A DNA stretch of 49,639 bases from the NCBI GenBank assembly GCA_937891895.1, contig CALATN010000042.1, forward strand, positions 1-49,639. Reading direction: 5' to 3'. The notes under the pieces were generated by a model, which searched no databases, was not told the DNA's origin, and saw only the letters and a list, made by a program, of their open reading frames with translations. Of the stretch, positions 7,634 through 15,005 are shown one piece after another. The DNA is from an uncultured Clostridia bacterium. GTDB lineage: Bacteria; Bacillota; Clostridia; Oscillospirales; Ruminococcaceae. Numbering within the stretch: position 1 is the stretch's first letter; the number at the start of each line of letters is the position of its first letter. Made by a program: the position numbers and the translations under genes.

Positions 7634-10006
7634 TTACTTGCTTAATATAATGAAATTCTTTTTGATACCCATTTTTAGTGTGCTGAGTTCGCTTTCGAGA
7701 TTTTTTGCGTAAAACGCTTCCTTGACAGTTTTCACAAGCTCATCCTGTGCGGGAAGTGTTCCCATATAGCGTACACAGATAAAATCTTTTCCGCTGTCAA
7801 TCTCACTGCCGATTACGGTTTTCAGTTCATCGGTTGTTGAAGCACAAAGCTTATTGCTGTAATAATATTCGTAATCCTTAACCTCACAGAAGAATTTTTC
7901 GGTTTCTCCGTCAATACCATAAAGCATATCCTCTGTATATCCTGTCTCTTCGGCTGTATGTGTATCGGAATTGTAAAGATAATACGGAACTCCCATAGAT
8001 GTGCCGTTATTTGTTACGTCAGTCTGATACCAGTTTCCGTCAATATCAACGTTATTCCATGCGTGCGGGAGATTGCCGTTGAGATAGCCTGTAACGACGT
8101 TGCAGTCAATTCCGCATTTGTCACAAAGAAGCTTGTAAGCTGCTGCGTATGACATACACACGCCCTTCTTATTAACAAGAACACCGTATGCATTGAAGGA
8201 GTCCTCAAATGAAGCGTCGGAAATCTTCTTATAGTTATTTTCCTTGGCACTTTCAAGTGCATCGTAATCGTACACAGAATTGTTTTCGAGGTACTGATAA
8301 AGGGCAAGCTGCTTTTCTGTATCAGTCATATCATCAGTAATTACCTCAGCAATAATCCTGTCTGCCTCATCGGACATCGCTTCCTGATGTGCTTCTATTT
8401 CGTCCTGTGTGTAATTGTAGCTTACTTCAAGGTCTTTTGTAAGGTAATTGTAGCTGTACTGATAAACGCCAAGAACATACGGATTTTGATAATAAACCTT
8501 ATTCAGCACATCTTCAAGGTTGTCATAAACCTGCATTTCGGGAAAAGCGTCCATAGATATCTTTTCCTCACCATTTATTAGGTTCAATGCAATCCATTCT
8601 TCTTCAGCGCTGTCTGCAAAAACTGACAGCTGTCTTGTTGGCGTAGCAGTCTTTTCTGCATTTCCGCTTTCCTTTATGCTGTTTGTTTCTTCAATCTGAC
8701 GCTGTGCAAGAGTTTCACCGTCGGCAAGCTGCTTGGAAACATTTTCAACAGATGAATCGGGAACTGCATCAATGTTGTTGATCGGCTCGGAATAACCTGC
8801 GTAGGTTATCTCTCCTATTGTTTCAGGGAAATTGTAATTTGGATCATCCACTACCATTGATACACAGCCTGTAATTGCCGTACCCTCCACTGCGTAAGCA
8901 TATTCGGGAACCTGAACACCTTCAAGGTATGTATCGTGCATCTGGAATGTATACATTACATTTCGCTTGGTAATGCTTCCGTCGATATTGATTACGTCAA
9001 GTGTTTTCGGAAGCTGTGAAACATCGCTGTAATCATTGAACATTATGTCACTTTCATCGGTAAGCTTATACGGAATTTTCAGCTCAGAGGTTGTTACTGC
9101 TCTTGCAAAGCCACTTTCTTTTCCATCCTTTACTGCACTGACATAATATTCGCTGTTGACACAGAAATTCTGTCCGATGATATATTCCTTACCTGTTACT
9201 GAGCGTTCAAAGACAACGATATTATCTCCGCTTCCGTCAAAATCCGCATAACGCGTATCGGTAGTTGTTCCGAGAAGAAGCATTGAACAGTTTTTATAAC
9301 CGTTTTCAGCCGCTTCAAGCGGAGGATTTGATTTGCCGGTTGTCATATATCCGTTTGTGAGAGTATATACATTATATTTTTCAGCACCCTCAACAGCTTC
9401 CCACTGTATACTGAAACGTCCTGTGCTGTCAACAACTGCCTTCGCTTCGGGAGCCTGAACATCGTGCTTTACAGTAAATGGAATAACCTTCGGTTTATCA
9501 AGTTTGACAATTTCCTCAGAATCCATATCATACCATATTGCGATATAGTAAACCGCCGCATTACCCCACGCTTCGTAATCTTCTTCAAGATAACGCTGTT
9601 CGTCGGTTTCTGTTTCAAGCACAGGTGAAATCGGCGACACGTTTACGATTGTTCCGCCGTCGGCAGGTTCATCAAAATCTGTATAGGTATAAATCATACT
9701 TTCGGGCAAACATCTTTCATCTGTATGAACTGTAATATAATCATTCGAGCCGCTGTAATCGGACAACGTAGTGCACTTGAATCTGAAATCAAACTTCTCA
9801 TTCGGTGCAACATTGTATATCGGCATAACTGCCTCTTCCGATTCATCTGTGCTGTACTTTGCTTTAATTTCAGCAACAGAAATTTCATCGGTGTCATATT
9901 CTGCCGATGCCGATGCTGTTTGCTCGTCAGGCGAATTGCTTTCAGCTTTACAGCCGCAAAGCAAAAGCGCTGCAAGAATTACTGCTGTCAATTTTTTGCC
10001 TTTCAT
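7634..10006 (-). CDS. Transglutaminase-like cysteine-protease-fold lipoprotein
   Basis: A 790-residue surface lipoprotein. The start at 10006 is preferred over the upstream in-frame ATG at 10132 because AAAGGAA precedes it, it starts a signal peptide with Cys19 lipobox (LLCGC), and the extension would cross a terminator and promoter. Residues about 185-320 include a fibronectin-III-like strand pattern (RFSIQWEAVEGAEKYNVY). The C-terminal third holds a transglutaminase core with the Cys-His-Asp triad: C617 in KKGVCMSYA, H648 in LPHAWNN and D663 in YQTDVT. Bacterial proteins of this class act as proteases or amidases more often than as true cross-linkers; the substrate is unknown. It heads an operon with the Thr/Glu-rich lipoprotein, and its promoter matches that of the adjacent ECF sigma operon. 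Confidence 0.9.
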   Translation of the reverse strand: MKGKKLTAVILAALLLCGCKAESNSPDEQTASASAEYDTDEISVAEIKAKYSTDESEEAVMPIYNVAPNEKFDFRFKCTTLSDYSGSNDYITVHTDERCLPESMIYTYTDFDEPADGGTIVNVSPISPVLETETDEQRYLEEDYEAWGNAAVYYIAIWYDMDSEEIVKLDKPKVIPFTVKHDVQAPEAKAVVDSTGRFSIQWEAVEGAEKYNVYTLTNGYMTTGKSNPPLEAAENGYKNCSMLLLGTTTDTRYADFDGSGDNIVVFERSVTGKEYIIGQNFCVNSEYYVSAVKDGKESGFARAVTTSELKIPYKLTDESDIMFNDYSDVSQLPKTLDVINIDGSITKRNVMYTFQMHDTYLEGVQVPEYAYAVEGTAITGCVSMVVDDPNYNFPETIGEITYAGYSEPINNIDAVPDSSVENVSKQLADGETLAQRQIEETNSIKESGNAEKTATPTRQLSVFADSAEEEWIALNLINGEEKISMDAFPEMQVYDNLEDVLNKVYYQNPYVLGVYQYSYNYLTKDLEVSYNYTQDEIEAHQEAMSDEADRIIAEVITDDMTDTEKQLALYQYLENNSVYDYDALESAKENNYKKISDASFEDSFNAYGVLVNKKGVCMSYAAAYKLLCDKCGIDCNVVTGYLNGNLPHAWNNVDIDGNWYQTDVTNNGTSMGVPYYLYNSDTHTAEETGYTEDMLYGIDGETEKFFCEVKDYEYYYSNKLCASTTDELKTVIGSEIDSGKDFICVRYMGTLPAQDELVKTVKEAFYAKNLESELSTLKMGIKKNFIILSK

Positions 10007-10044
10007 TGTGTAAATTCCTTTCCTGTTTTTTGAAGCCTTCACTC

Positions 10045-10075
10045 TTAACACTGAGCAGCGTTTCAAAAGGTTGCA
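10045..10075 (-). promoter_or_regulatory. ECF-sigma-type promoter of the transglutaminase operon
   Basis: On the minus strand TGCAACCTTTT begins at 10075 and CAGTGTTAA spans 10053-10045, with 15 bases between TGCAACC and CAGTGTTAA. The same two blocks at the same spacing lie before the sigma gene at 11201-11231. The AAC core in the -35 is typical of ECF promoters. It sits 39 bases before the start codon. Confidence 0.82.
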
Positions 10076-10084
10076 AAAATTTTC

Positions 10085-10123
10085 AAAAAAATTTTTCCGA
10101 TTGTTTTTTGAACAATCGGAAAA
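10085..10123 (-). terminator. Terminator of the sigma/anti-sigma operon
   Basis: A 13-bp hairpin (10093-10105 with 10111-10123; core CCGATTGTT / AACAATCGG) is followed on the minus strand by seven T residues, directly after the anti-sigma stop. It separates this operon from the transglutaminase operon, which has its own promoter. Confidence 0.85.
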
Positions 10124-10128
10124 GAAAA

Positions 10129-10707
10129 TCACTGAAATTTATATACCATATCACAATCATCAAGCTTGATAATTTCATCATTCCACAAGCTGAATTTTAC
10201 TATTTCACCGCCGCGGAAAACAGCCATACAGCGTTTTTCCGTTCCGTCGGCAGCTTTCTCTGTCCGCTCAGCTGCTGCAAGCTTTTCTGCAAGTTCATTC
10301 ATCTCTGTGCTTTCAAGAATATCAGCATCATCAAATGTGCTGTTATCTGAACAATACAGCGTTTCAAGACTTCCGTCAGATATAAGCCTTGAAAACTCAG
10401 CATAAATCTCATCATCCGTTTCGGCACTTCCATACCATACATCAGGTTCAAAAAGTCCCTCGGTAAGTGAATGTGAGACGGCAGTTTCTCCTTTCACCGC
10501 AATGTCTATTTCCTTTTCGGCAGGATTTAACGTACCTATACCTATTATCAATGCAACAACTGCCGCTGCTGATACTACAGTTGTAATCATCTTTATATTG
10601 ATTTTCGCAGGAGCAGTCTTATTCATTTTTTCGGCAAGCTGATTTCTGAATGCTTCATCTGTTGCAATATTTGCATAATCACGCTTGTATTCATCTTTAA
10701 AATTCAT
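10129..10707 (-). CDS. Probable membrane anti-sigma factor
   Basis: A 192-residue protein whose start overlaps the end of the ECF sigma gene by 11 bases, the usual arrangement of a cognate anti-sigma factor. Residues 1-38 are charged and cytoplasmic (NFKDEYKRDYANIATDEAFRN), about 39-60 form one membrane segment (MITTVVSAAAVVALIIGIG), and the C-terminal ~130 residues would be outside the cell. I see no His-x3-Cys-x2-Cys zinc motif, so it is not a ZAS-type anti-sigma. The outer domain (VWYGSAETDDEIYAEFSRLI...VFRGGEIVKFSLWNDEI) is not recognised and would be the sensing part. The assignment as anti-sigma rests mainly on topology and context. Confidence 0.78.
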   Translation of the reverse strand: MNFKDEYKRDYANIATDEAFRNQLAEKMNKTAPAKINIKMITTVVSAAAVVALIIGIGTLNPAEKEIDIAVKGETAVSHSLTEGLFEPDVWYGSAETDDEIYAEFSRLISDGSLETLYCSDNSTFDDADILESTEMNELAEKLAAAERTEKAADGTEKRCMAVFRGGEIVKFSLWNDEIIKLDDCDMVYKFQ

Positions 10708-11176
10708 AATCCGCCTCCTTCAGTTTTTCCTTCAGCATTTCTCTTGCGCGGTGAAGCCGTGACTTTGCCGCAGTTTCACTTATTCCGAGAATGGTGCATA
10801 TATTCTTTATCGGCAATTCCTCAAAATAAAAAAGGTGCACGATAACACGATATTTTTCAGGCAAGTCCTTTACTGCATAGTAAACCTCGCTTTTTTCAGG
10901 CATTGCTTCTGTTATATCAACAGCCTCGTCAAAATCCGCACGATGTCTGAACCATGCTGCTTTTACAAAAGTATTACCCGTGTTTACAGCAACCTTGAGA
11001 AGCCATGCTTTACGGTGCTCCTCATCGGTAAATTCCTTACCCGATTTTATGTACTTCAGGAACACCTCCTGCGTAATGTCCTGAGCGTCATAAGTATTTT
11101 GTGTACGTGCATAAGCAATACGGTACACCATATCCGAATATTTCTCCAACAGCTTCTCTGCCGTCATATTTTCCAT
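10697..11176 (-). CDS. ECF-family RNA polymerase sigma factor
   Basis: A 159-residue sigma-70 family factor of the extracytoplasmic-function type. Region 2 is visible at residues about 8-70 (YSDMVYRIAYARTQNTYDAQDITQEVFLKYI) and region 4 at about 100-155 (LPEKYRVIVHLFYFEELPIKNICTILGISETAAKSRLHRAREML). No regions 1 or 3 are present. A putative membrane anti-sigma factor overlaps its 3' end. Its own promoter is not sigma-A-like but shares an exact bipartite motif with the neighbouring lipoprotein operon, implying autoregulation and a local regulon. The AGGAGG ribosome site is about 14 bases from ATG 11176, which is long but no better start is in frame. Confidence 0.92.
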   Translation of the reverse strand: MENMTAEKLLEKYSDMVYRIAYARTQNTYDAQDITQEVFLKYIKSGKEFTDEEHRKAWLLKVAVNTGNTFVKAAWFRHRADFDEAVDITEAMPEKSEVYYAVKDLPEKYRVIVHLFYFEELPIKNICTILGISETAAKSRLHRAREMLKEKLKEADYEF

Positions 11177-11200
11177 ACTGCCAAATCTGACCTCCTGACA

Positions 11201-11231
11201 TTAACACTGTTTACCCTGCAAAAAGGTTGCA
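11201..11231 (-). promoter_or_regulatory. Autoregulated ECF promoter of the sigma/anti-sigma operon
   Basis: On the minus strand TGCAACCTTTT starts at 11231 and CAGTGTTAA ends at 11201, with 15 bases between TGCAACC and CAGTGTTAA, identical in layout to the promoter at 10045-10075. Confidence 0.82.
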
Positions 11232-11290
11232 CAAAATTCTAATTTATTTTACCATATTTTTCTGCTTTATGTCAACACAAAGTAAAAAAA

Positions 11291-11362
11291 CACAGCTTGC
11301 AATTACCTGCAACAATATAACAAAAAGTGCAAGATTGTTATATTATTGTGCATCAAGCTGTG
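11291..11362. repeat. 72-base interrupted inverted repeat between divergent operons
   Basis: Outer arms CACAGCTTG (11291-11299) and CAAGCTGTG (11354-11362) flank inner arms around CAATATAACAA / TTGTTATATTATTG with a loop near 11322-11333. On the minus strand it is followed by a run of seven T residues (11284-11290), so in that direction it has the form of a terminator. On the plus strand the right arm holds the -35 of the binding-protein promoter. No gene is encoded within it. Confidence 0.7.
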
Positions 11363-11379
11363 ATAAAGTATAATCACAG
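11346..11379 (+). promoter_or_regulatory. Promoter and dyad operator of the orphan solute-binding protein
   Basis: TTGTGC (11346-11351) and TATAAT (11369-11374) are 17 bases apart. A CTGTGAT / ATCACAG dyad with an 8-base gap (11358-11379) overlaps the -10, so a bound regulator would block transcription. Confidence 0.6.
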
Positions 11380-11413
11380 TAAACGGAAACTTATTTTCAA
11401 AGGAGTGTCCAAT

Positions 11414-12823
11414 ATGAAAAATATCAAGAAAATTACCGCAATGATTTCTGCACTTGCTATGCTCAGCACATTTGCAGCCTGCAGCACTGATGACGGCATT
11501 GCAAGCGACGTAGAGGTTACAAGTGCAACAACCGCACCTAAGCAGCTCAGCGAAGAAGATCAGGCTGCTGTTCAGGAAGTTGAAATTGCTGACGAGAAGC
11601 TTGAAAACGGAACAGTAAAGTGGCTCGCTACCTACGATATCAACCCTGATAAGGGTAAGCCAAAGCTTTTTGCTCTTGAGCTTTTTGAAACAAAGTACGG
11701 CGGAAAAATCGAATATATTCCTACAACATGGGAAAACCGCTACACAGACCTTTCCACAATGGTTCTCGGCGGCTCTGCTCCTGACCTTTTCCCTGCTCAG
11801 GAATTTGATACTTTCCCAAGCAAGGTTGTAGACGGAATGTTCCAGCCATTTGATGACTATCTTGATTTTGAGGATGAGTCACTCTGGACAGAGGGTGCGC
11901 TGAAGCTTGCAAATGCTCATGTTATGGGTGGAAAGCACTACGTTGCTCCTGTAAACACAGACTCCAAGTGTCTTATGATCTATAACAAGAAGACAATGGA
12001 AGAAAACGGTCTTACAGATCCGGCTGAGCTTCTTGCTGAAGGCAACTGGACATGGGATACTTTCCGTGAGATGTGCCTTGAATACTGCGACCGTGAAGCT
12101 GACCAGTTTGCTTACGACAGCTGGTATTTTGAAACACAGTTTGTTCTTACAACGGGTGTTGCTCCTATTGCTATGGAAAACGGTCTTGTAAAGAACAACA
12201 TTGACAGTGCTGAGCTTGAACGTGCTGAAAACTTTATGTACGAGCTCAAGAAGGCTGACCTGCCGCTCCCTAAGGCTGAATTCAACTGGACAGAACAGCC
12301 ACAGCGTATTGCTGAGGGTAAGACACTTTTCTGGCCTTGCGCTACATGGGCACTCTGGGAGGCTGACCTTTCCAAGTTCGGTGAACCCGGCGAAATCATG
12401 TTTGTTCCAATGCCTCGTGACCCTAACGCTGATGAATATTATCTCCCTGCAAATATGGACGCTTATGCGCTTTGTAAGGGTGCAGAAAACCCTGAAGGCG
12501 CAGCTGCATTCATCAAGTGTAAGCTTATTGCTGAAAAGGACGAAAATGCTCTTGCTATCACAGAAAAGCAGTACCGTGAAGACTACGGCTGGACAGATGA
12601 AATGTTTGAAATGTGGTACAAGGTAAGAGAACTTACCGACGCTAACCCTGTTGTAAGCCTCCATATGGGACTTCCAACTGAAGTTGCTGCTATCGTCGAT
12701 GACTCCATCAAGCAGGCTTCCTTCAGCGGCAAGGACTGGAATGTAACAAGAGAAGAAATCAGTGCTCTTACACAGACAACTGTTGATGACCTCAACCACG
12801 TTATCCAAGAGAAGTTCTCCTGA
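11414..12823 (+). CDS. Extracellular solute-binding lipoprotein (family 1), orphan
   Basis: A 469-residue sugar-type ABC binding protein. The start at 11414 has AAAGGAG ahead of it and begins a signal peptide with lipobox FAAC (Cys23). The mature part follows the family-1 pattern: ENRYTDLSTMVLGGSAPDLF in the N-lobe, the hinge region around YNKKTMEENGLTDP, EGNWTWDTFREMC, and a C-terminal helical lobe. Aromatic residues around NWTWDTF and FWPCATWALWEADL would suit stacking on sugar rings. No permease or ATPase gene is adjacent; it lies between an ECF unit and a cytoplasmic GH5 gene, so it must work with components encoded elsewhere. Strong codon bias suggests high expression. The sugar cannot be read from the sequence. 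Confidence 0.9.
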   Translation: MKNIKKITAMISALAMLSTFAACSTDDGIASDVEVTSATTAPKQLSEEDQAAVQEVEIADEKLENGTVKWLATYDINPDKGKPKLFALELFETKYGGKIEYIPTTWENRYTDLSTMVLGGSAPDLFPAQEFDTFPSKVVDGMFQPFDDYLDFEDESLWTEGALKLANAHVMGGKHYVAPVNTDSKCLMIYNKKTMEENGLTDPAELLAEGNWTWDTFREMCLEYCDREADQFAYDSWYFETQFVLTTGVAPIAMENGLVKNNIDSAELERAENFMYELKKADLPLPKAEFNWTEQPQRIAEGKTLFWPCATWALWEADLSKFGEPGEIMFVPMPRDPNADEYYLPANMDAYALCKGAENPEGAAAFIKCKLIAEKDENALAITEKQYREDYGWTDEMFEMWYKVRELTDANPVVSLHMGLPTEVAAIVDDSIKQASFSGKDWNVTREEISALTQTTVDDLNHVIQEKFS

Positions 12824-12850
12824 TAAATAAATCCTCATAATTTTCCTTCT

Positions 12851-12885
12851 GATAATCCCTGTTTCAACACGAAGCAGGGATTATC
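12851..12885 (+). terminator. Terminator hairpin after the solute-binding protein
   Basis: GATAATCCCTG / CAGGGATTATC, 11-bp arms with a 13-base loop, followed by TCTGTTATAT. The T-run is weak. Confidence 0.65.
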
Positions 12886-12901
12886 TCTGTTATATGGACA
12901 A

Positions 12902-12930
12902 TAAAAAAGAGCGGAGGTCATCATCCGCTC
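12902..12930 (-). terminator. Terminator of the cytoplasmic GH5 gene
   Basis: A GAGCGGA / TCCGCTC hairpin (12909-12930) followed on the minus strand by TCTTTTTTAT, just past the GH5 stop codon. Confidence 0.82.
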
Positions 12931-12943
12931 TCATTTTATTCAA

Positions 12944-13897
12944 TTACAGATATCTCAGAAGTTCATCACGGATACCATTGAGCCTTGTGTCTGAAAGTCC
13001 AAAGTCCATTTCCTTATAGCTCCATGCACTTCTTGCAATACCGTGCTTTTCAAACACCGCATTTATGCACTTGAACCATTTGAGTGTATCCTCAGGTGAA
13101 ACCTTGTCAATGACACCATATTCTCCGCAATAAAGGGTCGTACCGTTTTTCTTGGCTGCTTCAATTGCTGATGCAAAAAAATTTTCGAAATATTCCACTG
13201 TAACATCGCTTTCTTCAAAAGCAATTCTCTCATCCGGGTCAATCATATTTGTCCAGTAAGCCCCCTGATGAGTAAATTTAAGCGGATCATAGCTATGAAA
13301 GTTATATACAATCTTATCATCATAAGGCTTTGCAAGATCTTTTACAGCTTCAGCACTGTTGTTCCAGTAGCTTCCTACAAGAATAACTGTATCTGGTGCA
13401 TACACCCTTATACGCTTTATACAGTTTTCTGCAATGCTGTTCCATTTTTCAATGAATTCCTTATCGGTAACTTCATTAAGCAATTCAAACGCAATGCTGT
13501 CGGGACGGTTTCCATATCGTAGTGCAAACTTTTCCCACAACCTGTAAAAGCGTTCCTGTAATTCCTTGCTGTCAAAAAAACCGCTTTCATTTTCTCCGTA
13601 ATAATCAAAGGAAAAGCCTGCTGTTTTATGAAGGTCAAGTACAGCGTTAAGCCCATATTTTTCACATAATTCAAATACACGGTCAATTCTTTCAAATCCG
13701 TCATTTCTATATGTTCCATCAGCATTTTCAAATATGTTATAATCAACAGGAATTCGGACGTGGTCAATCTTCCAATGACTTATTTTTTCAAAGTCAGTTT
13801 CTGTAATAAAATTATTCAGCCTGTCTTCGCTGTAATCACACTGTGAAAACCAACCGCCTAAATTCACGCCCTTGTAAAAGCCTTTGCTCTTTAACAT
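12944..13897 (-). CDS. Cytoplasmic GH5 glycoside hydrolase (cellodextrinase / beta-glucanase-like)
   Basis: A 317-residue single-domain GH5 enzyme without signal peptide, hence expected in the cytoplasm. Landmarks in order: FYKGVNLGGWFSQ at the start, the Arg of HVRIPVDY, LDLHKTAGFSFDY, the acid/base E142 in FELLNEVTD, the HSYDPL histidine region, the nucleophile E259 in LYCGEYGV, and SAWSYKEMDFGL near the end. The overall pattern is close to the exo-glucanase/cellodextrinase branch of GH5. It is transcribed divergently from the GH16 lichenase gene, which suggests it trims imported glucan oligosaccharides released by that enzyme (inference). The start ATG at 13897 is preceded by AAAGGAA. Confidence 0.88.
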   Translation of the reverse strand: MLKSKGFYKGVNLGGWFSQCDYSEDRLNNFITETDFEKISHWKIDHVRIPVDYNIFENADGTYRNDGFERIDRVFELCEKYGLNAVLDLHKTAGFSFDYYGENESGFFDSKELQERFYRLWEKFALRYGNRPDSIAFELLNEVTDKEFIEKWNSIAENCIKRIRVYAPDTVILVGSYWNNSAEAVKDLAKPYDDKIVYNFHSYDPLKFTHQGAYWTNMIDPDERIAFEESDVTVEYFENFFASAIEAAKKNGTTLYCGEYGVIDKVSPEDTLKWFKCINAVFEKHGIARSAWSYKEMDFGLSDTRLNGIRDELLRYL

Positions 13898-14001
13898 AAT
13901 TCACCGTTCCTTTCATTTTTCATAGCTTTAATATAACATATATATTGCAAAAGTAATATCACAAATTTATCTATTACATCATATTCATATCATAAAACAT
14001 A

Positions 14002-14015
14002 GTCATAAATATGAC
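14002..14015 (+). promoter_or_regulatory. Palindrome in the GH5/GH16 divergent region
   Basis: GTCATAAATATGAC has 6-base perfect arms and lies between the divergent GH5 and GH16 genes; a GTCATA half-site recurs at 14067-14072. It is a candidate regulator site with no direct evidence of function. Confidence 0.35.
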
Positions 14016-14094
14016 ATTTACAGCAATAAATTGATATAAAAGTTTTACACAAAGTGTTACAATATTGTCATAAGCTTGATAGGGAGGAATTATT

Positions 14095-14862
14095 ATGAGG
14101 AAAATCCATTTTATTTCTGTACTTTTACTGTCAGCTGTATTGCTTATTGGCTGTAAAAATAATGTCGATGAGCCTGTAACTGAAAATGCGTCAGTTACAG
14201 AAACTGATGACGGTTCTGTTTATGCTGAATTTACAAACGGTAAGCCTGAAAAATGGGAATGTGCTGACGGCTGGACAAACGGCAGTATGTTCAATGTAAC
14301 CTGGAGAAAATCGAATGTTACCTTCAACGGCGGAAAAATGCAGCTTATCATTGACAAGGATTTACTTGAAACAGACGGTATACCTTATGCAGGAGGTGAA
14401 TTCAGAAGCACCGAATTCTACGGCTACGGACGTTACGAGGTATCAATGAAGGCTATTAAAAACGATGGTGTCGTATCATCATTCTTTACGTATACAGGGC
14501 CTACAGACGGTAATCCATGGGACGAAATAGATATTGAAATACTTGGTAAGGACACTACAAAAGTACAGTTCAATTATTTCACCGACAGCAAGGGTAATCA
14601 CGAGTATATGCACGACCTCGGCTTTGATGCTGCGGAGGATTTTCACACTTACGCATTTGAATGGCACGAGGATAAAATAGTATGGTTTGTTGACGGAGTT
14701 GAAGTTTACAGTGCATCGGAAAGCATACCTGTTACAGAAGGCAAAATTATGATGAATGCATGGTGCGGCAAAGGCGTTGATGGCTGGCTGAATGCTTTTG
14801 ACGATACAAATATGCCTCTTTCCGCTGAATATGAATGGGTTAAATTTACTCCGTTTGAATAA
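14095..14862 (+). CDS. Lipoprotein GH16 lichenase (endo-1,3-1,4-beta-glucanase)
   Basis: A 255-residue surface enzyme that should cut mixed-linkage beta-glucan (lichenan, cereal beta-glucan). The signal peptide ends in lipobox LIGC (Cys20) and a short acidic spacer precedes the jelly-roll domain (about 45-255). The GH16 active-site motif is DEIDIEILG: nucleophile E144, helper D146 and acid/base E148. The adjacent YAGGEFRSTEFYGYGRYEVSMKA segment is characteristic of bacterial lichenases such as Bacillus BglS/LicB rather than of laminarinases. The start has a GGGAGGAA site. Its neighbours are the divergent cytoplasmic GH5 and a downstream LacI regulator and ABC importer, consistent with a beta-glucan uptake route. 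Confidence 0.94.
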   Translation: MRKIHFISVLLLSAVLLIGCKNNVDEPVTENASVTETDDGSVYAEFTNGKPEKWECADGWTNGSMFNVTWRKSNVTFNGGKMQLIIDKDLLETDGIPYAGGEFRSTEFYGYGRYEVSMKAIKNDGVVSSFFTYTGPTDGNPWDEIDIEILGKDTTKVQFNYFTDSKGNHEYMHDLGFDAAEDFHTYAFEWHEDKIVWFVDGVEVYSASESIPVTEGKIMMNAWCGKGVDGWLNAFDDTNMPLSAEYEWVKFTPFE

Positions 14863-14869
14863 TATAATT

Positions 14870-14908
14870 ACAAGCTGTTTGATATTACTGACAGCTTGTT
14901 TTTATTTT
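14870..14908 (+). terminator. Terminator of the GH16 gene
   Basis: An ACAAGCTGT / ACAGCTTGT hairpin followed by TTTTATTTT. Confidence 0.85.
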
Positions 14909-14929
14909 GCTTAATTTTACTTAAATCTA

Positions 14930-14977
14930 TTGACAATTTTAAGTAAATTAGTTATAATTATATTAGCTTAAACGTTT
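14930..14977 (+). promoter_or_regulatory. Promoter and candidate auto-operator of the LacI-family gene
   Basis: TTGACA (14930-14935) and TATAAT (14953-14958) are 17 bases apart. The palindrome AAACGTTT (14970-14977) lies at the start of the transcript, as expected for a LacI-family auto-operator with central CG. A TTTACTTAA / TTAAGTAAA dyad straddles the -35. Confidence 0.78.
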
Positions 14978-15005
14978 CATATAATCATTGCGGAAGGAAA
15001 TTATT

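Noticed and set aside
10007..10132. 42-residue N-terminal extension of the transglutaminase-like protein
   Set aside because: It would run through the sigma-operon terminator and the ECF promoter and would place the signal peptide internally.
11879..12838. 319-residue minus-strand ORF opposite the orphan binding protein
   Set aside because: No ribosome site and a Cys/Ser/Phe-rich shadow translation; the plus-strand gene is clearly real.
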